Assembly (NCBI GenBank): GCA_030512295.1
Contig: JAULSR010000004.1
Coordinates: 1,116,001-1,180,000 of the forward strand
Direction of reading: 5' to 3'
DNA from: Bombardia bombarda
Taxonomy: Eukaryota; Ascomycota; Sordariomycetes; Sordariales; Lasiosphaeriaceae
Length of the DNA stretch: 64,000 nucleotides
The translations under genes and the position numbers were made by a program. Positions within the stretch are counted from its first letter, which is position 1, and each line of letters starts with the position of its first letter. The notes beneath the pieces were generated by a model, which had not been told where the DNA came from, made no database searches, and saw nothing but the letters and a program-made list of their open reading frames with translations. Of this stretch, positions 10,631 through 20,654 are shown piece after piece.

Positions 10631-12829
10631 ATGGAGCCATTCTCGCCGGAAGCTCCACAGTCGTCAACCACCTCCAGTAGCGGCTCGCCAACCGTGTCCA
10701 ACGACAGCCCGGGGACGGCGACCACACTGTCCACGCTTGGTGTTTCGGCGACCACTGATGGCCGCTCATCGTCCCAAGCAGCGGTGCCGCTCTCAGTTCC
10801 TGCAGCTTGTCTTGCTTGCGTAAGTTTCTTCTTCCTCTGTGCGTCGCCGTCTCACAAAAGACGGCGTCGGCGGCGTCGAATAATGTGCTGAACATGAGGA
10901 AATAGCGCGGAAAGCATCTGAAGTGCGATGGACTCAATCCGTGCTCCCGTTGCACAAGCTCCAACGCGGAGTGCGTCTACATCGCCTCACGCCGTGGCTA
11001 CAAGGGCCCTCGTAGGAACATGGCATCCAACCCCAACAAGCGTCATGCGTCCTCATCGCCTCCGTACTCGGGGCCTACTGACAGCTGCCCGATGATGCTT
11101 GGCCATACGCCCGTGTCTATACCTCCCCCCCCTCTCCCGGCTTTCAATCCCACAATTGTTCTGCCCGAGCAGTCTCCAATTTCTTACACATCAACTCCAG
11201 CTCTCCCCCACAACATACCCATCTACAGGAATCCCTTTGCTCCGACAGTCATGGAGCCCAACGCCATGGCCTTGACCACGACCACGGCCTCGGGCCCTCC
11301 AACGACCCAGCCGCCGGCAATGAGCTTGCCCGAGAAGTGCTTTGAGGCTTTTTACCACTACTTCCACGCCGGCCACCCTTTCGTTCTGCCAAAGGAGTAC
11401 CTGCTCCGCCTTTTGAAGGAGGGCTCGACGCCCAACCTCGACGTTCTCATGGCGGCCATCAGATACGTTGGCTCGCTCTATATCGAGAAAGCAGGCCCGG
11501 CACGAGCCACGCTACTCGACGAAGCAGTCCGTTTGTGCTATCTGCCAACCACAGCCAAAGACGGCTTCTTGATACAGGCCCTTCTGCTCATCATAGTCGG
11601 GTACGACGGCAGCTGCGAGCAGGCAAGGGCCCGGGAGCTGCTCGCCGACTGTGAGCGGCTCGCTATCGAGATTGACCTCAATAAGCGGGAATTTGCCACA
11701 ATGCATGGCCATGGGAATCCGGTGCTGGAAGAAAGCTGGCGCCGAACATGGTGGGATCTCTATGTTTGTGACGGCATGATTGCTGGTGTGCACCGCGTAA
11801 CCAACTTTCTGCTGTTCGACATCGCTGCCGATGTGGGCCTACCATGCGAGGAGCATCAATATCTCATAGGAGTATGTTGTCTTTTAATGTTGCTGTTTCG
11901 ACATTTACTAAGGCTAACAACCATGTTTCCAGCATATCCCTTCACCCATGTGTATGGAGGACTTTGACGATCAGATCTTCTCAGGCGAGGACCGAGAGTT
12001 TTCATCCTTCACGTATCGTATCGCCGCGGCAAGAAATTTGGGCCGGTTCATGCGAATGCCAAACGCCATGTTCCCTGATAGCGAAAGTGTTGCCAGGGTA
12101 GAGGCCCTGCTCACTAACTGGAGAATTCATCTTCCCGATTCCAAGCGTGACGACTTGAACAAGAGTTGCCAGCTTGATGAAATGATGTTCCAGGCGCATT
12201 TTATTACTCATGCGTAAGTCTGGATGTTGGGCGTGCCATGGAAAAGAGGGCCTTGTTACTGCTTTGTATGTGTATTTGCTAACACACGTGGAAATAGCTG
12301 TACCATCATGCTTCACCAGCCGCTGTCTCAACTGGATACCTCTCCAGTTCAAGCAGTGACATCGTGCGCACCACATCGGCCGGTACCGTCGGGCGACGTT
12401 TTCAATGAGCATACACGACACACCATCACGGCCGCGTGCGAGATAAGCAAGATGGTGACACAGGCGGTGCCGATTCTTAGCCACACACACTTCTTCACGT
12501 GCGTTTTGACCCTGTCGTCGATTGTCCACCTTTCCAAGTGGGCCATCTACTTCATCGAGGACGAAGAGGACCTCCGGCAATATATACGGCTGAATATCGG
12601 GGCGCTTGACAAGCTGAGCAAGGTGTGGAAGGCTGCCAACACGGCGTGGGGCCAGGTCAAGGGAACCGCGCAGGATATATACCGCCAGAAGAAGGCTCAG
12701 CAGATCAGCCCAGCCTTCTGGGTCGGCTTCACTCAGGAGCAGATGATCACCAGCATCAACGCGGACGAGGGCATCATGAGCGAGTTCACCAGCGGCATGC
12801 TCACGCAGGTGACCAGGGGCCACCAGTGA
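10631..12829 (+). CDS. Zn2Cys6 transcription factor with fungal-specific TF domain
   Basis: Four exons: 10631-10819, 10906-11871, 11933-12213 and 12298-12829 (introns 86, 61 and 84 nt), giving 655 residues. The first intron splits the zinc cluster. The joined sequence reads C60-x2-C63-x6-C70-x5-C76-x2-C79-x6-C86, the exact binuclear-cluster spacing, followed by basic SRRGYKGPRR. Residues about 160-330 look like the middle-homology (Fungal_trans) region, including EESWRRTWWDLYVCD. The Ser/Thr/Pro-rich N terminus is probably disordered. It is expected to bind CGG-type half-sites as a dimer in the nucleus. Targets are unknown; nearby candidates are the P450, the esterase and the ABCG transporter. 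The start gives 59 residues before the cluster, which is usual. Confidence 0.93.
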
Positions 12830-13255
12830 GGACGAGGACGTCCCGTCTCCCATGATTGCTGATAACAGTCTTGATGGGGGAGGTGATTCTCTGGTTGGTT
12901 GCCGATGCCGAGGCACGGCGGCAATATTCCCTCTTATCGTTCGCATCGGGTTAGTTATCAGACAATAAATATGCAATGAGAAGAGGGAGCGGACGATTTG
13001 TCAGTTCAGCCGCTGGAGGAGTTGGGCAAATTACTTACTGGTTGAAAAGAAAAAGGACACGATGAGACAGGGGGAATGGATTTTTTGTTTGCGCAAAAAG
13101 AATGCGAGCGATCCGTCTGCGATCCAGTGGTTATGAAAAGGAGTTCTCTCTTTATTTCTTTTTATTTTGCTCTTTGGCTATGAGTTTCTGTTTTCTCTTG
13201 GATTCTCGTCTTTCGTTTTTTGGTACTCCTTTTTAAATAGCAACGGCACAATGGG

Positions 13256-13278
13256 CACACACACACACACACACACAC
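13256..13278. repeat. (CA)n microsatellite, 23 nt
   Basis: A perfect CA run followed by two CTAC units, 430 bp downstream of the Zn2Cys6 regulator stop. Confidence 0.9.
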
Positions 13279-13855
13279 CTACCTACCATCTGGAAGGGGG
13301 TCCCCGGCTGACTTATGTATTTTAATTCGAATCCAAAGTGTTTGAAGGGATGATTTTCTGGTCGTGTCTGTGGTAGGTAGGTATGCACTCATCTCACCTT
13401 GGTACCTTGCGTGCGCAAGTGCTTACACTTGATGGTAGTCTGCGCCGCGATCTTGGTTTGGTGCTTACCTTGATGTGTGGTTTGCCTGACCTTGGTTACC
13501 AAACCAGGGCTCGGGGAATGGATGCCACACCACTTTCTCTTTCTAATAGAGGCGACTATTCTACGGGCTTCTTACACCACCTACCAACTTTGACCAATAC
13601 TTCTTTTTAGTGGTCGCTTCTCTCTACTTGCCAATCACTGTCTTTGAGACACGCACACACATCACACACCTGAAGGGTTCGCCGACCTCCGCAAGGAGAG
13701 AGAGAGAGAGGTGCGTGTCCTCGTGGATCCCGGGGCTTGGTTTACCAACTACCAAACACCTGCGTTGTTCCTATCTAACCGCGTACAGCGGTGTCCTGCA
13801 GGTCCACGACCGGCGACCCTTTCCTCCCCCCACCACCCCGCCCGTGAGGGAGTGG

Positions 13856-13892
13856 GTGAGTGAGTGAGTGAGTGAGTGAGTGAGCGAGTGAG
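13856..13892. repeat. (TGAG)n tetranucleotide tandem repeat
   Basis: About nine TGAG units with one C substitution. It makes artificial open frames of Ser-Leu-Thr-His repeats on the minus strand, which should not be taken as genes. Confidence 0.9.
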
Positions 13893-14518
13893 CCGCGAAA
13901 CACATCATCACTTTCAGCAGTTCCCCTCCCCCTTTCCCTTTTTGTTCGTCCAAAACTAGAAATGTCCAAAAGACTATCGAGATCATCTGAGACAGACACG
14001 AACTGGGGTATGATGCACGCCCAGAGCGGAATAGGTGTCTATCTCAGCTGTTCTGGGTGCAATATTCATACGGTACTTTCCTAGATAAGATGCGCAGAGG
14101 ACGATAGAAAGGGGAGGAAGAAAGTTCGAAGGCGTACTTGTTCTCATATGGTAACTCCGGCCGAAGTGTGTCGCCGCCCGAATAATAACCCCGCAGCGTA
14201 GCGGCATCTCGAGGGCGTCTACTGTGTACTGTGTAGAATCCGGATCACGGCTTCACTGGGGGGCAGCAGGCAGTTCCCCGCGCGGTTTCCCCCGCACGTA
14301 ACCTTGCGCAATCATGGACGCCGAAACATTCTTATAAGAGCATCTCGGACAATTATCAGGTATTGTGACTAGGATGTATAAGAATTCCCACTAGCGATAC
14401 CCCCCATGGGTCAGGTTAAAATATCCCAAGGTGACGTTTTGGAGAGGGGGGACACTAAGGTGAAGGGAGGCAAGTAAAATTATACAAAAAGAAAGAACTT
14501 TGAGCAAAGCGAAAGTTT

Positions 14519-14613
14519 TGCTCCGACTGGGGGTTGAACCCAGGACCTTCGCATGTGAAGAGGTTTTAAACTCAAATATAAGAACGATGTGATAACCACT
14601 ACACCACCGGAGC
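14519..14613 (-). tRNA. tRNA with a 22-nt intron, probable anticodon UAU (Ile)
   Basis: Read on the minus strand, the ends GCTCCGG and TCGGAGC pair as a 7-bp acceptor stem, with discriminator A at 14519. The D-arm contains AGTGGTTA, and the T-arm is CTGGG/CCCAG around loop TTCAACC. Five-base stems TCGTT and TGCGA flank the anticodon loop. Placing the intron after position 37, as in eukaryotes, puts it at 14576-14555 and gives loop CTTATAA, anticodon TAT. The mature length is 73 nt. The anticodon stem then has one G-T wobble and one T-T mismatch, so the intron boundary or the anticodon is uncertain, and a decaying copy cannot be excluded. Confidence 0.75.
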
Positions 14614-16229
14614 GAATTTATCAAGCGAATCGCACTTTTTGGGTTATGAAGCTTCTAGAACTGCTGCACCGCCGCACTATCCATCCGTCTGGTGATCGAT
14701 CCATAAGTCCACAACGCAATAAAAACCACACGGAGGTACCCTCGTGGACCCCGGTGCTTTTCTCCCGGATATATCCTTGGTTGTCTTATTGTTAAGGATG
14801 GGGCACATTTTTGCTTTGTTTGTCCTATTCACAGATCCCTACGCTACAGCCGCTGGGGAACCCAGACCTAGGTGGATGTTGAACCTTAAGCCCCGCCTAA
14901 AATGTAGTTATCGGGGGAGGGATCAGGGGGGCTGCCCGCTGCTCGACTGCCGCTGCTGGGGGCGGCTAGGCAGGGGGGCTAGAGCGCCCATGGGTGCCGG
15001 CCTGCCGCCTGAAGGAGCGACACTGAGAAGTCAAAACTCAAAAGTGCAAACAATGTTCCAAAGGAATGAATATTTCCCCAGTCTTATACAAGGTCCCACC
15101 CCAATTGCAACACCTATATTGACTGAATAGATGGCTGCCAAATAGGGACTGCACTATTGTTCAGCTCGGCTCCCTCCCTCTCCCTCCATTCCCAGATACC
15201 TTAGAGTGCCAGTCGTGTTCGTCGGCGAACATGTTCAGCTCCCTATGCACCAAAGTCGTCGGCGACTGTATGAAACCTCATACAACTGCCCAGAGTCCAA
15301 GGCATTTACATACAAATCAACCAACCTTACTCAGCGCGCAGAATGGATGGCCGCAGGCGCAGCCACCCTTCCTGTCCTGTCCTGTCAGTGCCCAATTCCA
15401 GTTCCAGTCTAGTCCAACCGTCCAACGTGTGTGCATGCATGCTGTAAGCGAAGCGTGGCCGATCCTGCCCTGCCCACCTTACCCTTTACCGGGCAAGGCG
15501 ACAGACAGACAGGTGCCCGTGCAACCCTCGATTGGCTACGACGTCCCAACAGTACGGTCTGCTTGGGTAGGCTATATGCAACATGACATGACAGGCCAGG
15601 ATCTGGAAAGCAAAAGAGTCATGTTACACACACCTTGATCTCACCCACTGACCGACTGACAGCCGGCCGGCCAGCTTTGACAAGTTGACGTTTGAGGTGG
15701 AGCCCGACGAACGAACCCCTGAGAGAGAGAGTGGGTGGGCTCACGGTCCGCCGACGTTGTGCGGATTGCGGTCTGCGGATGAGCCCTCATCGGCGTTTCC
15801 CGTCTGATGATGATGCTGCTGACCTACACGGGATATACTACCTACGTACTGGCTACCTCGTCTCAGGCCTGCACTATGGATGGGTAAGAACTCAAGTGAG
15901 CATGGGCACGCGAGCCGTCGCCGGGGACTGGAGCCCGAGCGAGACATGGATATCTATCTTTTTTTTTTTTTTTTTTTTTTCCCTCCCTCGGGCTCTTGTC
16001 ATGTCGGCGAGTTCAAGATCATACTGCCTGCTCAGCTGTCGAGAGACGATACGAAATAGAAGAGCACACTTAATACTACTAGAGATAATTTCTAGTATTA
16101 AAGTCGAGTTCTGAACCAACGAGTCAACCTCTGATGCGTTCCTGGTTGTTGTAGCATCTTATCTCATCTTCATCCTTTCTTTCTGCCTTTCATCTTCACC
16201 ACAAGTCGGGATCATATCTATCCACCACC
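14614..16229. other. Intergenic: upstream region of the ABCG gene
   Basis: No supportable gene. The region holds a 22-nt T run (15959-15980) and CT-rich stretches. It includes the promoter of the plus-strand transporter at 16230. Confidence 0.55.
15959..15980. repeat. Poly(T) tract, 22 nt
   Basis: Uninterrupted T run on the plus strand, 250 bp upstream of the ABCG ATG. Poly(dA:dT) tracts exclude nucleosomes in fungal promoters, so a role in promoter accessibility is plausible but inferred. Confidence 0.85.
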
Positions 16230-18640
16230 ATGGCAGTGGCAAGCACGCACTCCGACACCGATGTCGAACGGGTTGTCAAGTATACAGCAAGCGTCGATGT
16301 CGAGAAGCGAGCTGTTGCCGAAGCACACTTGATCAACACAACAGTCCGGAACATCAGCTGGAAGGGCGCCACCGTCACTGTCAAGGACAGAGAAACAAAG
16401 CTCCCAAAGAACATCATTGAAAATGTAGAGGGCATTGTCGAAGCAGGTATGTTGTTATCATCCCCTTTCCCTCCCTCCCTCCCCCCTCCTCACCCCCTTT
16501 CACTAACCCAGCCAAAACCCAAGGCGAGATCTGCGCCCTCATGGGCCCTTCGGGCTGCGGCAAAACAACCCTCCTCAACATGCTCGCATCCCGGCCTCCT
16601 CCCACCACATCCCAAAAGACCGAGGGCTCCGTGCTCGTCAACGGCAGCACGCCGTCCCGCGCCGCCTTCCGCGAGATGACGCGCTTCGTCGAGCAGGACG
16701 ACGCCCTGATCGGCTCGCTGACGGTGCGCGAGACGCTCGCCTTCGCCTCGCGCCTGGCCAGCACGAGCGCGCTGCCGCGCCGCGAGCGCATCGCCCGCAT
16801 CGACGGCCTGCTCGACTCGTTCGGCCTGCGCGAGCAGGCCGACGCGCTCATCGGCACGCCGCTGCGCAAGGGCGTCAGTGGCGGCCAGAAGCGCAGGGTC
16901 GGCGTCGCGAGCCAGCTGATCACGAGCCCAAAGATTTTGTTTCTGGACGAGCCGACGAGCGGGCTGGACTCGGCGGCGAGTTGGGAGGTGGTGAATTATT
17001 TGAAGGGGGTTGCCAAGAGGAACAATGTGAGAAAAATGTTTTTTGCTCCCTTTGGTCTGATGGTTGGTTTGTTGTGCTAATAAATAGTATGATGTGTTTT
17101 GCTTGCCGTAATAGCTCATCGTCATCGCCTCGATCCACCAGCCCAGCTCGTCCACCTTCAACCTTTTTGACAAGTTGCTCCTCCTGTCGGCGGGAAAGCC
17201 GCACTACTTTGGGCCCGTGGCGGCCGTGACGGCGCACTACGAGTCCCTCGGCCACGAGGTGCCCCTCCACGTCAACCCGGCCGAGTTCCTGCTCGAGCTG
17301 GTCAACATTGACTTTGCGGCGCACCGCGCTGAGGCATCGCAGCGGCTGGGGCAGCTGCAGGCCGCATGGACGGCTTCCCCGCGGGCCAAGGACCTGGCCG
17401 CTGCTGTGGCTGATGTTGAGGCTGCGGCCGGCGGTAGGGGAGCAGCAGTAGTGGCGCAGGTCGACGATGTTGCAGAGAGGAAGCCCAGTATGCCGAGCTT
17501 GGTGCTGACGCTGATTCACCGGAGCTTTGTCAAGAGTTATCGGGATGTGGTGGCGTATGGGATTCGGTTGGCTATGTATACTGGTGAGTGTACTGAGCTA
17601 TCGGAATGGGATGGGGGGGTTATCGATTGCGGGACGATGGGCTAAGCTGATCTTGATTGACTGCCTAGGTCTTGCGATCATGATGGGCACTGTCTGGTTG
17701 AGGCTGGATGCTGACCAGGCTTCTATTATTCCCTTGACGAATGCCATTTTTTTGTATGTGGACACTCAGCCTCCGTTGTCCCTTGAGAATGGTGCCCCAA
17801 AGCTGACGTGGGGGAACCCAACAGCGGTTCGGCATTCATGTCCTTCATGGCAGTGGCGTACTGCCCGGCCTACCTCGAGGACTACTTCCAGTTTGTCAAG
17901 GAAAAGCACAATGGCCTGTACGGCGCGACCGAGCTGATCATCTCCAACTTCTTCATTGGGATTCCCTACTTGTGTATGTCCCCATTTATCTCGACAACCT
18001 ATCCCGTTCTTCACATTGACTAACAGCAATCCTTCAGTCCTCATCTCCATCGTCTTCTCCTCCATCTCCTACTGGCTCTCCAACTTCCAGCCGACCGCGA
18101 CCGCCTTCTTCACCTGGGTGTTCTGGCTGTTCCTCGACCTGCTCGCGGCCGAGGGCCTCGTGGTGTTTATGACGTCGCTCTTCCCGACCTTTGTCATCTC
18201 GCTGGCCCTCGTGGCGTTTGCCAACGGGCTGTGGATGAGCGTTGACGGCTTCATGGTGCAGCCCACCATCCTCAACGTCTTTTACAAGTACGTCTTTCAC
18301 TACTGGGACTACCAAAAGTACGTGTTTGAGAACATGATGGTCAACGAGTTTGCCGATCGGGTGTATGCCTGCGCCAGGACGGGGCCGGGCGAGGGGGATT
18401 GTCAGTGTGAGTCAAATCCCTTTTGTTCTAGTTCTTTCTCCTCAACAAAGCACGGTTACTGACGCTGTTATAGGCATGTGGCAGACCGATCTGGCGGATC
18501 AGTGTCTCATCCGCGGCCAGGGCGTCCTCGATCAGTATGGGTATGAGCCGGGCTATATGGGCAAGGACGTGGGTATTATGATGGGTATCATTGTCGGATA
18601 CCGCATCGCGGCGTGGATTGTGCTCAAGTTGAAGAAGTGA
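16230..18640 (+). CDS. ABCG-subfamily (White/WBC) half-transporter
   Basis: Seven exons: 16230-16446, 16524-17026, 17115-17583, 17669-17753, 17825-17973, 18038-18406 and 18474-18640, giving 652 residues. The order is one nucleotide-binding domain then one membrane domain, as in half-size ABCG proteins. Walker A is GPSGCGKT (80-87), the signature VSGGQKRR (190-197), Walker B ILFLDEPTSGLDS with D214/E215, and the H-loop SIHQPS (H248). The membrane half includes YGIRLAMYTGLAIMMGTVW, FMSFMAVAYCPAYLEDY and several hydrophobic helices. A Cys-rich loop (ARTGPGEGDCQCMWQTD) precedes the last helix, as in ABCG ectoloops. The first intron could also end at 16511, adding four residues; 16523 keeps the usual EAGEICALMGPSG spacing. 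It must dimerise to work. Substrate unknown; lipid, toxin or metabolite export is typical. Confidence 0.93.
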
Positions 18641-19338
18641 ATGAGTCTATACTCAAGCGTATGGGTGGGCAAGGAGTTAGTGGAGGTTGAATGCTTTGAA
18701 ATGTGGCGACAGGTGAGGACGGGATGTAAAACAAGAGAGTGTGTTGTTTAGGTATGGATGAAGAGTAATGTGTGTTTTAAGAGTTAATGTAGCTTCAGAC
18801 TTTTTGCACTGATGACGGTTTATCAAACGATCATTCACGATGCGTACCTTTGGCAGCGAGTGGATCAGACGTTCAGTCAATTGCTGAACATATATTAGTG
18901 CCTTGCGCTGAGAATTGTACAGAGAGGTATAAATTACTTTTGCAACATAAAGCGCAGGTATTTGCTCGCCTTGAACGCCCACCAAACAGAAAGAAAACAT
19001 GATCAGAAAAGAAAACCGGTTGCCTTTGAAGAGAAATAAACAGTCGAGATAAACCAAAACAGATCGCTTTACTTCCCACCGCCTCCTTTTCCCTTACCCC
19101 AACAAACGTGCTTTGAAAAAACGAGGAGCCGTATCGTCGGGAATATGTAAAGGGTATACACACATATATGACCCAGTTTCCAATAGTCCTCCTCCTCCTA
19201 TCTTTACCCCAAACCCACCAGATAGACCATCAGCAATATCGTATTGGAGAACCTACTGTGATGTGGTCTGGGCATTAACCAACCAATCCATCCATCCATC
19301 CCAAGTATTCATCAGTTCTTTTTTTTTCAACACACTTT
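18641..19338. other. Convergent 3' interval
   Basis: 698 nt between the stops of the ABCG gene (plus) and the Apple-like membrane protein (minus). A+T-rich, with no supportable gene. It presumably holds both polyadenylation regions. Confidence 0.6.
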
Positions 19339-20654
19339 CTAGGCCCAAGACGTCGCCGTCGTTGTCGCATTACTAGGGATAGGATCCAGCACAGCAAAAA
19401 GCCACTCCGCTGACACCTGGGGTGCAGCCAGGAAACTCTTGAGCCAGCAAATGTAGTTTCCTTGGTACAAGCCCCAGCCAGCGCCGACACACTCTGCGTC
19501 GTCGGCGCACAGGTCAATACAGTCGCTCATGGTGGCGGCCTCGAGGTTGTACAAGTCCACAGTGCCGCCGCCCGAGTTGTAGTCGCGGCCACAGAGCATG
19601 ACGTAGTGCTTCTCTGTCACGTTGTGGTTGGTGCCGGTGCTGGCGTACTCGGTCAGGTTGTTGACGGGGCAGTAGATGGACGTGGTTGCGCCTGTTGTGG
19701 CTGAGGCGGTGGCTTCTGGTGGGAAGGTGCCTGATGGGGATGCTGTTGTTGTTGTTGGGGACGTGGAGGTGGGGGCGGTGCTGTTGGTGGTTAGTGATTG
19801 TACGGCTCTTTGTAATGTACCTTTATGTTTGTTTATGGATGGGGAATTCGTTTCTGTGGAAAAGGGGGAAGACGGTGAGTGACAAACAAGACGGGACGGT
19901 CCGCCGTTGTCATCTCCACCGACCATCATTTCAATCCCGTCCCGTCTTCCTTCCCGCCCCCTCGCGCGCGCGCGCGCGCGCGGATCCAATAATGGGTTTC
20001 CCTGAACGGCCCCGTCCGCTTGGTGGAGCCTTTTTATGCTTGTTTTGTAAAAACCACTTGGGATTGATAGCAAGAAGAGAAAAGGAGAAACACATACGTT
20101 GCCCCTGCTGGTGCCGAATTGTTGTTTTTTGTGGCCTGCGACACGCCGACACCGACACCGACTGCGACGGCCACTACGGCCAGGAACACGCCAATTGCCA
20201 GGATGATCCAAAAGGTCTGCCTCTTCAGACCACATATGCGAGATGAGGACCCGTCGCTACCAGGGCCGCCACCGCCACCGCCACCGCCTCCGTTGGGAGG
20301 GTCATTGCCGGTGCCGTTGGGCCCGGCGACCAGTGGGCGCTGGTCGTAGGCGGGCGCGACGCTGGTGTAGGCCGTATGCGGTGTGCCGTCGCGCGAGGGC
20401 GGTGGGTAGCCCTGATAGCCGTAGGGCGCGGCTTCCGGCAGGCCGCTTGCCTTCTCCCACGTCTTGTTGTGGGAGAGGTCCTGTCGTGGCAGGGCGACTT
20501 CGAGGTCGGACGGCTGCAGCACCTCCATGCCGGGGTTCTCATACTCTTGGTAGTGCGGCCGGTTCGACAGCTCGATGCCCTGGCCCACTGCGATGGCCTC
20601 CTGTCGTTGTGCATATCCATCCTTATAACCCGCCGGCGGCTGGCTCGCGGCCAT
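19339..20654 (-). CDS. Single-pass membrane protein with Cys-rich Apple/PAN-like ectodomain
   Basis: Two exons, 20654-20098 and 19807-19339, with a 290-nt intron (phase 2), giving 341 residues. Residues 1 to about 150 are Pro/Tyr/Gly-rich and end in a poly-Gly run. A transmembrane helix of about 25 residues follows (FWIILAIGVFLAVVAVAVGV). Next comes a Ser/Thr-rich stalk and a C-terminal ectodomain with MLCGRDYNSGGGTVDLY, MSDCIDLCADDAECVGAGWG and ICWLKSF. That Cys pattern and the C..LC...C.GAGW motif resemble fungal Apple/PAN-type domains often seen in surface proteins. The topology suggests a cytoplasmic N terminus and an extracellular C terminus with several NxT/S sites. Function unknown: adhesin or surface sensor. 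The intron is long for this genome and holds a (CG)10 tract. Confidence 0.8.
19963..19982. repeat. (CG)10 dinucleotide tract inside an intron
   Basis: Perfect 20-nt alternating CG run inside the 290-nt intron of the membrane-protein gene. Alternating CG is the strongest Z-DNA-forming sequence and is self-complementary, so it can also form a hairpin in the pre-mRNA. Confidence 0.95.

Larger units (their letters stand above)
12830..14518. other. Intergenic with simple repeats
   Basis: This is the 3' side of the regulator. It contains a (CA)n run and a TGAG tandem run, listed separately. No supportable gene; the several 60-90 codon frames overlap on both strands and show no motif. Confidence 0.55.

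Noticed and set aside
12002..12976. 324-codon antisense frame over the 3' half of the Zn2Cys6 regulator
   Set aside because: It crosses the regulator's exons 3 and 4 and an intron, and has no motif.
13771..13999. Ser-Leu-Thr-His repeat proteins on the minus strand
   Set aside because: Artefact of the TGAG tandem repeat.
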